In this document: positions 26,675 through 35,503 of the stretch, piece by piece
Layout of the letters: each line of letters opens with the position of its first letter
Numbering within the stretch: the stretch's first letter is position 1
DNA from: CAMDKS01 sp964402975
GTDB lineage: Bacteria; Bdellovibrionota_B; Oligoflexia; Oligoflexales; RGVZ01
Reading direction: 5' to 3'
NCBI GenBank assembly: GCA_964402975.1
Contig: CAYOEM010000001.1
Location: forward strand, 62,001-126,000
DNA: 64,000 bases
The notes under the pieces: model-generated
What the model saw: only the letters and a program-made list of their open reading frames with translations
The model's database searches: none
What the model was told of the DNA's origin: nothing
Translations under genes and position numbers: made by a program

Positions 26675-27382
26675 ATGCCTGTTCGTTCCCCTGATGTCTT
26701 TCTTGATGTCGCGGCAAAGTTTAATAAAAACAGTAATGCCTACGTTGGCAAGTTGCTGGATGCACAGACGACTGGATCCCTGCAAATTGCGACCGGAGCT
26801 GCCCTAAAAAGTTTTCCGGGCGCCTGGCGCGAGAAATTTAAGAACATCTCGCAAAACTCAGCGAAAAAATTGATCGTGGAAATTGGCTGTCACACTGGCC
26901 ACACCATCTGTGATATGGCTGAAGCCCACCCGGAAGTACTATTCGTAGGTATTGATATAACATTCAAACGCGTTTATCAAACCGCAGAGCGTGCTGAGCA
27001 AAGACAACTAAAAAATGTGTTTTCTATCTTGGCAAACGCCAGCGGTCTCGGAGAATTATTTGCATCCGGTGAAGTTGACGGGATTGTGACATTCTTTCCA
27101 GACCCATGGAAAAAGAAGAAACATGCACACTACCGACTTTATTCCGATCAATTTTGCTCGACAGCTTGGAACATCCTCTCACCGGGAGGATTTCTTTGGC
27201 TCAAGACTGACCACTTCCCATACTTCACCGAAGCGTGCGAACTAGCGGCGAAGCAAGGCTTTCATCAAACGAATGCGCTTCCCATATTCCAGTCCAATGA
27301 CTTTTCCAGTCTTTTTCTGCGTCGGTTTACACTTCAAGGGGTTGATTGGTACAATCAAAAATGGACGAAGTTTGATTCATAA
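26675..27382 (+). CDS. trmB: tRNA (guanine-N7-)-methyltransferase TrmB
   Basis: SAM-dependent methylase making m7G46 in tRNA variable loops. SAM site VEIGCHTGH (~68-76), GIDITFKR, and the family-specific FPDPWKKKKHAHYRL block. 235 residues is typical. Located just downstream of RNase P RNA. Confidence 0.92.
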   Translation: MPVRSPDVFLDVAAKFNKNSNAYVGKLLDAQTTGSLQIATGAALKSFPGAWREKFKNISQNSAKKLIVEIGCHTGHTICDMAEAHPEVLFVGIDITFKRVYQTAERAEQRQLKNVFSILANASGLGELFASGEVDGIVTFFPDPWKKKKHAHYRLYSDQFCSTAWNILSPGGFLWLKTDHFPYFTEACELAAKQGFHQTNALPIFQSNDFSSLFLRRFTLQGVDWYNQKWTKFDS

Positions 27383-27420
27383 AAATGAATGGTTGCGTCA
27401 TTATCTGCCGTGCGCATCCA

Positions 27421-27449
27421 TTACTGTTGACGTTGAGACATGGTAAAAT
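27421..27449 (+). promoter_or_regulatory. Promoter of the 27488-ybeY-corC run
   Basis: TTACTG, 17-base spacer, then TAAAAT with an extended -10 (TGGTAAAAT), 39 bases upstream of the first ATG. Confidence 0.45.
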
Positions 27450-27487
27450 TTTAGTCTGGACCACTTGACCAGAGGGCTCGAGAAACA

Positions 27488-27790
27488 ATGGCATCCGATC
27501 CAAAATTAAAACAAATTGGCGCAAGAAAAGCTCCGGATTCCATATCCGTAAATGCCTTGCTTGCTTTTGCCGAGAAAGTTATCCAAACCGACAAAGAAGC
27601 CCTTCTCAAAGCTCAGTCGGCCGTTTCTGACTTGACGGCTCGTTCAAACGATACAGGCCACCAACCCAAAGTCAGTGGTCTGAGAGAGCTTTGCGGGTCG
27701 TCACGAGGAGTGAAACTTCAGTCATCCCCGAAGGATGATGAACCATCAGATAAACTTGTGGATTTAAACTCTTTGCGGCGAAAACCCTAG
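27488..27790 (+). CDS. Small cytosolic protein, unknown
   Basis: 100 residues, hydrophilic, no signal or membrane segment. N-terminal half predicted helical (VNALLAFAEKVIQTDKEALL), C-terminal half Ser/Pro/Asp-rich and ending in VDLNSLRRKP. No family recognised. Its stop is immediately followed by the GTG of ybeY, so co-translation is likely. Confidence 0.6.
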   Translation: MASDPKLKQIGARKAPDSISVNALLAFAEKVIQTDKEALLKAQSAVSDLTARSNDTGHQPKVSGLRELCGSSRGVKLQSSPKDDEPSDKLVDLNSLRRKP

Positions 27791-28417
27791 GTGACGGCGG
27801 CAGTGGCTCTTTCCATAAAACATGTAGCGTGCGTTCATGTTACCAATCATCACCGAAACTACCGGATCGATCGCAACAAAATTATAAAAATAGTCAGCGA
27901 AGTATCTCGCCGTCTCGGAGTTGCTCAGTACGAGATTTGTGTGCAATTTGTTTCCCCGAACAAAATGCGATCTCTCAACAAGACCTACCGACATCAAGAC
28001 AAATCCACTGACGTGCTATCCTTCCCCCAATATGACTGGCGCCGCCCACCAAAGGTTCAGAAAACACCGTCTCCTGAGGTCAAGGTTCTTAATCCCCTAC
28101 CCCTCGGCGACGTCGTCATATCCACAACCGACGCGGCTATGAATGCTGCTGAATCGGGACATGATCTTTCCAAAGAAATCTGCTTCCTACTCGTACACGG
28201 AATATTACACCTGGTTGGCCATGATCACATGAAGCCAGCAGAAAAGCGCAAAATGTTCTCAGAACAGTCTAAACTGATGCGTATTTTTTCTGGCAGACGA
28301 TCCGAGTTTCCAGCATGGAGTGGATGCGCAAAAAAAACCGCCATGAAAAAACAAAGCACGAAAAGAAAAACCGCGCCTAATCGCAAAAAAGGCGCTCCCA
28401 AAAAAAAGAAGACGTAA
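27791..28417 (+). CDS. ybeY: YbeY endoribonuclease, with an added basic tail
   Basis: Zinc-dependent RNase for 16S rRNA 3' maturation and 70S quality control. The metal site HGILHLVGHDH is intact, and STDVLSFPQ is the usual conserved strand. 208 residues is longer than the usual 150-160 because of a C-terminal extension of ~45 residues, ending in a run of Lys/Arg (KKQSTKRKTAPNRKKGAPK...), which could bind rRNA. Starts with GTG directly after the previous stop. Confidence 0.92.
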   Translation: MTAAVALSIKHVACVHVTNHHRNYRIDRNKIIKIVSEVSRRLGVAQYEICVQFVSPNKMRSLNKTYRHQDKSTDVLSFPQYDWRRPPKVQKTPSPEVKVLNPLPLGDVVISTTDAAMNAAESGHDLSKEICFLLVHGILHLVGHDHMKPAEKRKMFSEQSKLMRIFSGRRSEFPAWSGCAKKTAMKKQSTKRKTAPNRKKGAPKKKKT

Positions 28418-28429
28418 TGACAGGAGATT

Positions 28430-29740
28430 ATGGACGAGTTATTTGCAAATGACAGTGCCGCGATTATTGGCTTCATCACCTGTGGAGTTTTCTCTGCTCT
28501 TTTTTCGTGTGCGGAAACCGCTATTACCGGTTTAGGATCTTTAAAAGCCAAACACATTCTTGACACCAAGGGAGACAGGGCGAAAGAGCTGAACCTTTGG
28601 CTACACCACCCAAGCCGCGTACTGACTACGATTTTACTTTTTAATACGGCAGTCAACATCCTGGCGTCCGCCATCGCAACCGAATACGCCAACAAATACT
28701 TCAACAACAAGGCTCTTGCTGTCGCCACGGGTTTCACAACCTTGGTAGTTTTAATTTTCTGCGAAATCGTCCCCAAGACGCTCGGCAAGATCTACACAGA
28801 AAATCTAGCCATTCCGGCCATGAAGTTTGTATATTTTTGGTACAAGGTTACACTGCCGCTTGTGATCGGACTGAGCTACTTCGCTTCGTCATTAATAGCA
28901 ATGTTTGGCGGTGGCAAACACCAGCCAGGGCCGCAAATTACTGAAGAGGAGCTTGAATTTCTCGTCAACGTTGGCGAAAAGGCTGGCGTATTCGAAGAGA
29001 CCAAGCAGGACATGATATCAGGCGTATTCGAGTTTGATGAAATCAAAGTGCGCGAGATTATGACTCCAAGAACTGACATGACGGCCATCGAATTAAAGTC
29101 CCCTTTAAGGGATGCGGTAAAAGTAGCTTATGAAAGCGGTCACGCGCGGATACCCGTCTATGACGAGCGCATCGATAACGTAGTCGGTATTTTGCTCGCA
29201 AAAGACCTTTTACAATTTGCTGCCAGCCCTGAGAAAATGCAAAATCTGCGGATCCAGCATCTTATGCGCAAACCCTATCAGGTGCCCGAATCCAAATTGA
29301 TCATGGACGTATTCAAAGAGCTGAAAAGAACAAAAAACCACATGGCAATTGTGATCGACGAGTACGGCGGAACAGCCGGTCTCATCACGCTCGAGGACAT
29401 GCTGGAAGAGATCGTGGGCGAGATTCAAGACGAACACGACGAGGAGCAAGCCAAGATCATCGAAGTTAGTCCGGGTATTTACGATGTTATGGGCCAAATG
29501 AATCTTGACGAATTTTTAGACTTCTTCGAAATCAATCCGGAGCAAATCCACAAAGAAGGTGTACAGGAAGCTGAAACTGTCGCTGGTTATATGATCCAAG
29601 TTACGGGTGATCTGCCTAAAGTCGGCCAGAGTACAGTTATCGGCCCGTTAACCTGCGAGGTGTCGCAAGTCGTCAGGCACCGCATTGAACGAGTTCGGGT
29701 CCGCAAAACATTTGAGATACCCGATGACTCTCAGGCCTAA
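28430..29740 (+). CDS. CNNM/CorC-HlyC family membrane transporter
   Basis: 436 residues: a DUF21/CNNM membrane domain (first ~155 residues, three to four helices including VLIFCEIVPKTLGK), two CBS domains (~180-310; REIMTPRTDM, ARIPVYDERIDNVVGIL, then EYGGTAGLITLEDMLEEIVGEI) and a C-terminal CorC_HlyC domain. Related proteins act in magnesium or cobalt resistance. The haemolysin name in this family is historical. Adjacent to ybeY, as its relatives often are (ybeY-ybeX), which supports the call. Confidence 0.9.
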   Translation: MDELFANDSAAIIGFITCGVFSALFSCAETAITGLGSLKAKHILDTKGDRAKELNLWLHHPSRVLTTILLFNTAVNILASAIATEYANKYFNNKALAVATGFTTLVVLIFCEIVPKTLGKIYTENLAIPAMKFVYFWYKVTLPLVIGLSYFASSLIAMFGGGKHQPGPQITEEELEFLVNVGEKAGVFEETKQDMISGVFEFDEIKVREIMTPRTDMTAIELKSPLRDAVKVAYESGHARIPVYDERIDNVVGILLAKDLLQFAASPEKMQNLRIQHLMRKPYQVPESKLIMDVFKELKRTKNHMAIVIDEYGGTAGLITLEDMLEEIVGEIQDEHDEEQAKIIEVSPGIYDVMGQMNLDEFLDFFEINPEQIHKEGVQEAETVAGYMIQVTGDLPKVGQSTVIGPLTCEVSQVVRHRIERVRVRKTFEIPDDSQA

Positions 29741-29774
29741 ATACCAAGACACCCGATACACAAAAAACGAAGGA

Positions 29775-30773
29775 TCAAAGCCATTGACGTCGCAGTTTTG
29801 TGACTCGAGACGCTGCATCCTCAAGTCTTGATCTAAACGCTGAGCTTTTCGCGGACTCATTTCGTAAGGCCTCGAGGGCCATGACATAGCGCGGCAAATG
29901 TCTGCAAACGAGAAGCATGTCACATCCGGCGGCCAATGATTCAACCATGGCGGCCTTCCAATTGTCCACATCCTGAGGAAGAGCGCCCATATTCATGTCG
30001 TCACTCACAACAACGCCGGTGAAACCCAGACGAGTACGTAACCAATCCATGATAACAACCCGTGATCGGCTGGCTTCTCGCTCGCAGAGAGCAGGGAAAA
30101 TTGAGTGGGAAATCATAACCATTTTCGCCTGGGCACACAGACGCTTGAACGGCTCTAGCTCCCTAGCCAGCAGGGTTTGTAAATTCACATCAATAATTGC
30201 CGTGCCCTCATGCGTATCGACTCGGGCATGGCCTTGCCCAGGAAAATGCTTGAGGCAACCTAAGACATGGCTCGACTGCATGCCATCGAGAAATGCGCCG
30301 GCTCGCAGCGTTACTTGCTCTGCCGTATGCCCAAAGCAACGGTCACCAATCGATATATTCGTTGGCTCCGTATGAATATCTGTGACCGGTGCAAAATTAA
30401 CATTAACGCCAAGTTTTATCAGCTCGGAGCCAACAAGGGCGCCATATGCCCTTATGATCTCAAGACCGTTCTTATCAACTCGAGCACCAGCAATATTGAG
30501 GGCCGCGCCCTGGTTTGGAAATGGCGCACCAATTCTTGAGACCCTTCCGCCCTCCTGGTCAATGGCAATAATCATGGGTGGGTCTGCAGACGACCGAGAT
30601 GATTGAAGGCGCATCGTCAATGCCGTCAGCTTATGATAATCGTCTTGGGGAATGTTACGCTTAAAAAGCGTTACCCCGGCCGGCGACTCTTCCTTAAAGA
30701 ATCGCTCCTCGTCCGGGGTCAAATCCATGCCTTCGACGGCGGCAACTAGAACAGCGCTGGCCGCATCCCGCAT
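29775..30773 (-). CDS. nagZ: Beta-N-acetylhexosaminidase NagZ (GH3)
   Basis: Cleaves GlcNAc from anhydro-muropeptides during peptidoglycan recycling. GH3 landmarks: IDQEGGRVSRI, KHFPGQGHARVDTH (catalytic His-Asp loop of NagZ) and VVVSDDMNMGAL with the nucleophile Asp. 332 residues is normal; no signal peptide, as expected for a cytosolic enzyme. Starts 3 bases after the khpA stop. Confidence 0.93.
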   Translation of the reverse strand: MRDAASAVLVAAVEGMDLTPDEERFFKEESPAGVTLFKRNIPQDDYHKLTALTMRLQSSRSSADPPMIIAIDQEGGRVSRIGAPFPNQGAALNIAGARVDKNGLEIIRAYGALVGSELIKLGVNVNFAPVTDIHTEPTNISIGDRCFGHTAEQVTLRAGAFLDGMQSSHVLGCLKHFPGQGHARVDTHEGTAIIDVNLQTLLARELEPFKRLCAQAKMVMISHSIFPALCEREASRSRVVIMDWLRTRLGFTGVVVSDDMNMGALPQDVDNWKAAMVESLAAGCDMLLVCRHLPRYVMALEALRNESAKSSAFRSRLEDAASRVTKLRRQWL

Positions 30774-30776
30774 GAT

Positions 30777-31028
30777 CTACTCGTCAATAATATCAAGAAT
30801 GTAACGCTTGCCTAATTTTACGCTGGCACAGCCTAAGATAGTACGAATAGCGTCGGCCGTTTTACCCTGCCGCCCAATAATCTTGCCAATATCTTCTTTG
30901 GCTACTTTCAACTCGATGACATTCGACTGACTGCCAACCAGTTCTTTGATTTGAATCTTACCAACTTCATCAACCAAGGCTTTGGCAACAAACTCAACCA
31001 AATCCTTCATCTGAGAATCATTTGACAT
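30777..31028 (-). CDS. khpA: KH-domain RNA-binding protein KhpA
   Basis: 83-residue single KH domain; G-x-x-G loop is IGRQGKTADAIRTIL. Family members bind RNA with KhpB and often lie near rpsP or rimM. Here it leads an operon with nagZ. Confidence 0.88.
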   Translation of the reverse strand: MSNDSQMKDLVEFVAKALVDEVGKIQIKELVGSQSNVIELKVAKEDIGKIIGRQGKTADAIRTILGCASVKLGKRYILDIIDE

Positions 31029-31144
31029 ATCCGCTCCCGCCGAATTCCAACATTTAGAGCCACTTCAAGTTCCAAAGCACAATCTGTACTTACCATCTAT
31101 AAGTCTATACAATTATTGTTTTCAATGCAAAGGAGGATTTTTCC

Positions 31145-31582
31145 ATGGCCGAGCTTGAAACAAAACATATCTTTCGAGGCGACATTAATAAAGTTTTTAC
31201 GGCTCTTGGACAATTCGAGCGATATCCGGAGTTCATTCCGGGCGTTACAGCCGTCCAAGTCATGCCGCCAAAATCTGGCAGCAAAGCCAAGTGTCAGGTC
31301 AAAACTGAACTTAACATAGTGAAAACGTTTTTCTATACGATTGAAATCTACGAGCAAGCCCCAAATAAAATTTGGTGGACTCTGGTGGATAGCAACCTGA
31401 TGAAGCAGAATACTGGAAGCTGGGATCTCAGCAAGGGCTCTGACAATGAAACCGCGGCTATATATAAACTTGATGTTTCTTTCCGCGGCCTCGTGCCCTC
31501 AATGGTAACGGACCAGATCGCTCGAGCAAATCTACCCCAGATGTTTGTGGGTTTCCAAAAATTAATCGATGCAGTTAGCTAG
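31145..31582 (+). CDS. SRPBCC/Coq10-RatA-like protein
   Basis: 145-residue START-type domain: the N-terminal E-x-x-x-x-F-x-a-L-x-x-F-e-r-Y-P-E-F pattern (VFTALGQFERYPEFIPGV) matches the Coq10/RatA (polyketide cyclase/dehydrase) family. It lacks a signal peptide. Bacterial members have been linked to ubiquinone binding or ribosome association; which applies here cannot be told. Good RBS (AAAGGAGG). Converges on and overlaps the gene at 31575 by eight bases. Confidence 0.8.
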   Translation: MAELETKHIFRGDINKVFTALGQFERYPEFIPGVTAVQVMPPKSGSKAKCQVKTELNIVKTFFYTIEIYEQAPNKIWWTLVDSNLMKQNTGSWDLSKGSDNETAAIYKLDVSFRGLVPSMVTDQIARANLPQMFVGFQKLIDAVS

Positions 31583-32084
31583 CGAAGTTCAGATCCGACC
31601 AGTCAATAATAAACGGAACTCCAGCTACTTCTCGCAGCTGCGGGTAGTCATCGAGCACCAATCCAGCACGACCAAGTGCTCGAGCCGTGTCTAAAATTTG
31701 GGATTCCAATTTGCGCTCTGCAAATTTAGACACTTCACTACCCTTGGGCATGATGACAGCGAGACAATCGCCTATACTCAGCACCTCCATGGGAGGTATT
31801 AGGTTTGCATTCTCCAGGGAGCGAGCAATACCCATTGCATCCTTCCAGCGCGCCACCTCGAGATCACCACGTCGTAAAAATGTCGACTTAGCCACATTCA
31901 CGGCCATCATGAATTCGCCAACCCTGAATTCGAAGCTCTGGAAATGAGTGCCCTCACCCAAAAAACCGGCAAGACCCCGCCTTTCATCCTCTGACATACC
32001 GCGGATACGCGTTATAAATTGGTAGACGGCCACGGGGTCGTAGCATCGATAGAACTGCGCTCTTAGCTGATTTTCCTGGTTCAT
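31575..32084 (-). CDS. Uncharacterised protein with kinase-like C-terminus
   Basis: About 169 residues from the ATG at 32084 (a GTG at 32144 is an alternative). The C-terminal RAGLVLDDYPQLREV and VPFIIDWSDLNF resemble the metal-binding I-I-D-x-x-D end of aminoglycoside-phosphotransferase/RIO-like folds, but no ATP loop is visible. I do not assign activity. A hairpin GGTCCC-CCCAAA-GGGACC (32118-32135) lies in the leader just upstream of this start. Confidence 0.55.
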   Translation of the reverse strand: MNQENQLRAQFYRCYDPVAVYQFITRIRGMSEDERRGLAGFLGEGTHFQSFEFRVGEFMMAVNVAKSTFLRRGDLEVARWKDAMGIARSLENANLIPPMEVLSIGDCLAVIMPKGSEVSKFAERKLESQILDTARALGRAGLVLDDYPQLREVAGVPFIIDWSDLNFAS

Positions 32085-32342
32085 GATTGTCCAACTCGAC
32101 TCGTGAAGATAGTTTTTGGTCCCCCCAAAGGGACCGACCGACACCTCTATTATCTCACGTGCGTCCTCATGTACTCAACGTGATGGCTAAATTCAATCGA
32201 CCCGGCAGCGGTGTCAGAACCATTGACAGTTTGTCGGACTATGCGACAAGCCCCCGCCCTGAGGGGCACAGGAGTTCGCTATAAGATATTGTAATTATTA
32301 CATTTTTATCGATTTTTGAAGATTGCACTCAGGCAACACTTG

Positions 32343-32357
32343 TGGCATGCAGCTTGC
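32343..32357 (+). promoter_or_regulatory. Sigma-54-type promoter
   Basis: TGGCATGCAGCTTGC has the -24 GG and -12 GC separated by 10 bases, matching the sigma-54 consensus (TGGCACG-N4-TTGC) with one difference. Predicted transcript start near 32369 leaves a ~57-base leader with a GGGCG/CGCCC hairpin and a strong AGAGGAGAA RBS before the ATG at 32426. The upstream part of the 32145-32342 gap shows no gene; it is the expected place for an activator site. Confidence 0.6.
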
Positions 32358-32425
32358 TTTGTGTAATTTAAGGGCGTCTGGTCGCCCGGGCTGTTGTTGT
32401 AACTTGCTGTCGTAGAGGAGAACTT

Positions 32426-32647
32426 ATGCAAAATCAAATTGAGAAACCGACCTCAAATATTGTGTCACTATTCGGCACCAAAAAAAACGCGGTAGAAGCT
32501 GAGCAGATGGCTTCTCAACAGGAAGAAGCCCCAAAGGAAGGTTTTTTTGATGCTATCAAGAAAAATTTTGAAAACCAGGAGCGCCTGAGAAAAGAGCGCC
32601 TGAAGGCAAATCAGTCAGTCCTTAAATCTTATCGTATCAAAAACTAG
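32426..32647 (+). CDS. Small charged cytosolic protein behind a sigma-54 promoter
   Basis: 73 residues, highly charged and helical in the C-terminal half (FFDAIKKNFENQERLRKERL), with a short hydrophobic element SNIVSLFGTKK near the N-terminus. No family recognised. A similar element (SKILDFSAFKNK) occurs in the next gene. Function unknown. Confidence 0.65.
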   Translation: MQNQIEKPTSNIVSLFGTKKNAVEAEQMASQQEEAPKEGFFDAIKKNFENQERLRKERLKANQSVLKSYRIKN

Positions 32648-32772
32648 ATCTAACGACAGATCTGGTACGTTTCTTGTAAGAAGACTTTTTGTTCTAGTGT
32701 TATGAAACTGTTGTTGCTGTAGCTGATGCTGTTTTTGCTGAACCTCCACTTGTAGCTGTTAAGGAACCCAAT

Positions 32773-33072
32773 ATGTCGTCCATCCCATCGAACACCCCAG
32801 AAAGCACAAAGCCTTCGAAAATTCTAGACTTCTCCGCGTTCAAGAATAAACAGGACGTTAATAACGAGTTTTCGAGATCTCGCAAACCGCTCTTCATCAA
32901 CTCAGACAAAGGACAGGTTTCAGGCTCTAGTGATGGCCTTAAGTCCACAGCTGCACGCGAAGATTTCGGTGATCGTTTACAAAAGATTCGCTCCAGCCTT
33001 GAACGCATCAATACGCTGATGGCTGACCTGAAAAAACTTTCCTCAAGTCGCGAAAAAGATCAGATCCAGTAA
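32773..33072 (+). CDS. Small cytosolic protein with a C-terminal coiled helix, unknown
   Basis: 99 residues. Disordered Ser/Pro-rich N-terminus, the SKILDFSAFKNK element, a polar middle and a C-terminal amphipathic helix (DRLQKIRSSLERINTLMADLKKL) suited to coiled-coil pairing. The frame is open upstream to 32697 without a start codon. Follows the 32426 gene by 125 bases; probably co-transcribed. Confidence 0.55.
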   Translation: MSSIPSNTPESTKPSKILDFSAFKNKQDVNNEFSRSRKPLFINSDKGQVSGSSDGLKSTAAREDFGDRLQKIRSSLERINTLMADLKKLSSSREKDQIQ

Positions 33073-33075
33073 AAA

Positions 33076-33609
33076 TCAGGTTTTAACTTGGGCGATGAAC
33101 GAAAGCTCACGAAATCTTTGATCAAGATCTAATCCGTATCCTATGACAAACTCGTTGGAAATTGAAAAACCATGATAGTCCACGGACACCGGAACCTCGC
33201 GCGCACCAGGTTTATTGAGCAGAGCACATAGACGCAACGACCGCGGTCCGCGCTCGGAGAGAATACGCAAAAGATAATCCAACGTTCGTCCAGTATCTAC
33301 GATATCCTCAACCAGCAATACATGTTTATCAGTGATATCAATCGATAGATCCTGGGTTATTTTGACCGTCCCGGTTGTTTTTGTCCCGCTGTAGCTAGCG
33401 CAACCGATAAAATCCACAACAACTGGAACCTTGATTTCTCTAACAAGGTCAGCCACAAACATGAACGCACCCTTAAGCACCGCAACGACTACAATCTCTT
33501 CGCCCTGAAAATCTTTTGTGATCTTGGCGCCAAGCTCCTTGATACGAGTCTTTATATCAGACTCATTATAAAGAGGTTTGTACTCGATAGAATTAGGGTC
33601 AATTGCCAT
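33076..33609 (-). CDS. hpt: Hypoxanthine phosphoribosyltransferase
   Basis: Purine salvage enzyme. The PRPP loop VLLVEDIVDTGRTL and the KGAFMFVADLVREI loop are intact. 177 residues is typical. Lies 32 bases after deoA on the same strand; the pair forms a nucleoside/base salvage operon. Confidence 0.93.
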   Translation of the reverse strand: MAIDPNSIEYKPLYNESDIKTRIKELGAKITKDFQGEEIVVVAVLKGAFMFVADLVREIKVPVVVDFIGCASYSGTKTTGTVKITQDLSIDITDKHVLLVEDIVDTGRTLDYLLRILSERGPRSLRLCALLNKPGAREVPVSVDYHGFSISNEFVIGYGLDLDQRFRELSFIAQVKT

Positions 33610-33641
33610 AGCACAACCTCCAAAATATCCTCAAAAAATAA

Positions 33642-34946
33642 CTAAACATAACGCCATATAAGAGCTTCTTCACTGCCTCGATCCGACAGTAAGTACGCGG
33701 ATCTTACCCGCTCAGAAACTCGCTTTGCATCATCAGCTGAGTCTGCATGTATAACTGCAAGCACATCGCTTTTATTAATTTTGTCACCCACACGCTTTAA
33801 CGCAGATAAACCCACCGCCGGATTGATGCGGTCCGACGCACGTCTTCGGCCTCCACCAAGTTCAACGATTGTTAACCCAAGCTCGCGTACATCACATGCA
33901 CAGACATACCCACTCTCCTCAGCCCTGACTTCAAGGCGATGTTTGGCTCCGGGGAGCTTTCGCGTATCAATGAGCTGGTCGACATCACCACCCTGCGCGG
34001 CGACAACTTTTGAAAAAACCTCAAAAGCTCGACCCGAAGATAAATGGCCATCCAGCCTTGAAATAAGCTCGGTGCGCGACTCTTTAGGGCGCGCAAGAAG
34101 CACCATTTCTGCCGCCAATTCTATGGATAGCTCACGAGTGGACCTTGGTCCTTCACCCCGAAGAACCTCCACACACTCCTCAATTTCGAGACTATTTCCA
34201 GCCCGATCTCCCAAAGGACTTCCCATATCGCTCAGCGCACAACGAATATTTAAACCACTGGCGGATCCAACAGCGACGATAGACTCTGCAAGCGCCAAAG
34301 CATCACTCTTTTCACGCATGAACGCACCAGAGCCAAACTTAACATCCATGATCAGGCCGCCAATTCCTTCGGCAAGTTTTTTACTGAGAATGGACGCAGT
34401 GATCAGAGGTACACTCTCCACAGTGTCAGTAACATCCCGCATCGCATAAAGCCGCTTATCAAGTGGGGCGATCTCTTCAGTCTGACCCATAAAAACTCCG
34501 CCATTCAGGGTCAGTAGTCGACTTGCTTCATCGGGACTAATGTAAACCTTCAGTCCGCTAATGGACTCTAGCTTGTCTAGTGTGCCTCCCGTGTGACCGA
34601 GCCCACGGCCTGCAATCATCGGCACGATCAGCCCCTCGAGGATGCACAGAGGAAGAATGATCAAACTTGTTTTGTCTCCAACACCACCCGTACTGTGCTT
34701 ATCAACAATCCGGGTTTTATCCCCGGGCCAACTCAGCATCTGGCCTGAGTCCCTCATGGTCAGCGTCAAGGCGGCCGCCTCTTGACGCGACATCCCGCGC
34801 AGCACGATGGCCATCAGCATAGCGGCGACTTGGTAGTCCGCGACCTCGCCCTTTAGGAAACCGCCGAAAAAATTCCGAATATCGTCGGCTGAAAGCTCAA
34901 GCCCCCGCCTCTTTTTACGGATAATTTCCTGCGGCAACGTAACCAT
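33642..34946 (-). CDS. deoA: Thymidine/pyrimidine-nucleoside phosphorylase
   Basis: Phosphorolysis of (deoxy)nucleosides for salvage. Phosphate-binding KHSTGGVGDKTSL (~84-96) and the glycosyltransferase-family-3 fold with MIAGRGLGHTGGTLDKLESI are diagnostic. 434 residues. Substrate preference (thymidine versus broad pyrimidine) cannot be settled by eye. Confidence 0.92.
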   Translation of the reverse strand: MVTLPQEIIRKKRRGLELSADDIRNFFGGFLKGEVADYQVAAMLMAIVLRGMSRQEAAALTLTMRDSGQMLSWPGDKTRIVDKHSTGGVGDKTSLIILPLCILEGLIVPMIAGRGLGHTGGTLDKLESISGLKVYISPDEASRLLTLNGGVFMGQTEEIAPLDKRLYAMRDVTDTVESVPLITASILSKKLAEGIGGLIMDVKFGSGAFMREKSDALALAESIVAVGSASGLNIRCALSDMGSPLGDRAGNSLEIEECVEVLRGEGPRSTRELSIELAAEMVLLARPKESRTELISRLDGHLSSGRAFEVFSKVVAAQGGDVDQLIDTRKLPGAKHRLEVRAEESGYVCACDVRELGLTIVELGGGRRRASDRINPAVGLSALKRVGDKINKSDVLAVIHADSADDAKRVSERVRSAYLLSDRGSEEALIWRYV

Positions 34947-35003
34947 GGAAGTTCCTGAAATATATATAAAAATCTAATTAATTCTAAGGAATCTATTAAA
35001 ATA

Positions 35004-35033
35004 TTGACTTTTAATATCCAAGTGGTGTATCTT
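35004..35033 (+). promoter_or_regulatory. Promoter of the 35127 gene
   Basis: TTGACT (35004-35009), an 18-base spacer and TATCTT (35028-35033), about 95 bases upstream of the ATG. It lies in the 180-base divergent gap with deoA; I see no clear promoter for deoA. Confidence 0.45.
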
Positions 35034-35126
35034 ACGCCCCTATTTTGGGCTAGGGAACAAATATTTGACAGTTCCGCAAATATTTCAGTGGTTTTCTAAT
35101 GCTCAATCTTTGCAAGGAGGTTCACG

Positions 35127-35363
35127 ATGGAATTCGAAACGACCACCGATGCCAGCGGTAACAAGGTAAAAAAATTACCACCGTCAGTGGTTAAGGACAT
35201 CGAGCTTAAAAATCACGCTCGTCGTCTCGCTAATCTATCTCCGATAAGAATCAAAGTGAGAGCATGTATCGCTTGCGGTATGTTATTTGAGTCCGCTGGT
35301 AATCGAACCTGTGGTTGTAACACTCGCAGCACTGGTTTCATTGCGGGTCGAGAAATTATATAA
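35127..35363 (+). CDS. Small zinc-ribbon-like protein
   Basis: 78 residues. C-terminal CIACGMLFESAGNRTCGC provides a CxxC and a CxC pair of the kind that bind one zinc; the N-terminal part is basic. Strong RBS (AAGGAGG). Function unknown; DNA or RNA binding is plausible. Confidence 0.65.
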   Translation: MEFETTTDASGNKVKKLPPSVVKDIELKNHARRLANLSPIRIKVRACIACGMLFESAGNRTCGCNTRSTGFIAGREII

Positions 35364-35464
35364 ATCGTAACCCTCCGTGATCAAATCGGTTGCACCTAAT
35401 TTTTGCAAAATGACAAAATCTTCCTAGGCAGTTTTTTCCTCATCTATCTTTTAGAAAATCCGAA

Positions 35465-35500
35465 AACCTCCAAGGCTTCATCAAGCCGTGGAGGTTTTTA
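35465..35500 (+). terminator. Rho-independent terminator
   Basis: Long stem AACCTCCA-a-GGCTT paired with AAGCC-g-TGGAGGTT, 4-base loop, then a run of T. Strong. It closes the 35127 transcript and abuts the next start. Confidence 0.85.
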
Positions 35501-35503
35501 TCT

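Noticed and set aside
32118..32135. GGTCCC/GGGACC hairpin as a terminator
   Set aside because: No T tract on either strand after the stem; more likely a leader structure of the 31575 gene.
32700..33011. Minus-strand frame opposite the 32773 protein
   Set aside because: Antisense to a better-supported gene with an RBS-independent shadow composition.
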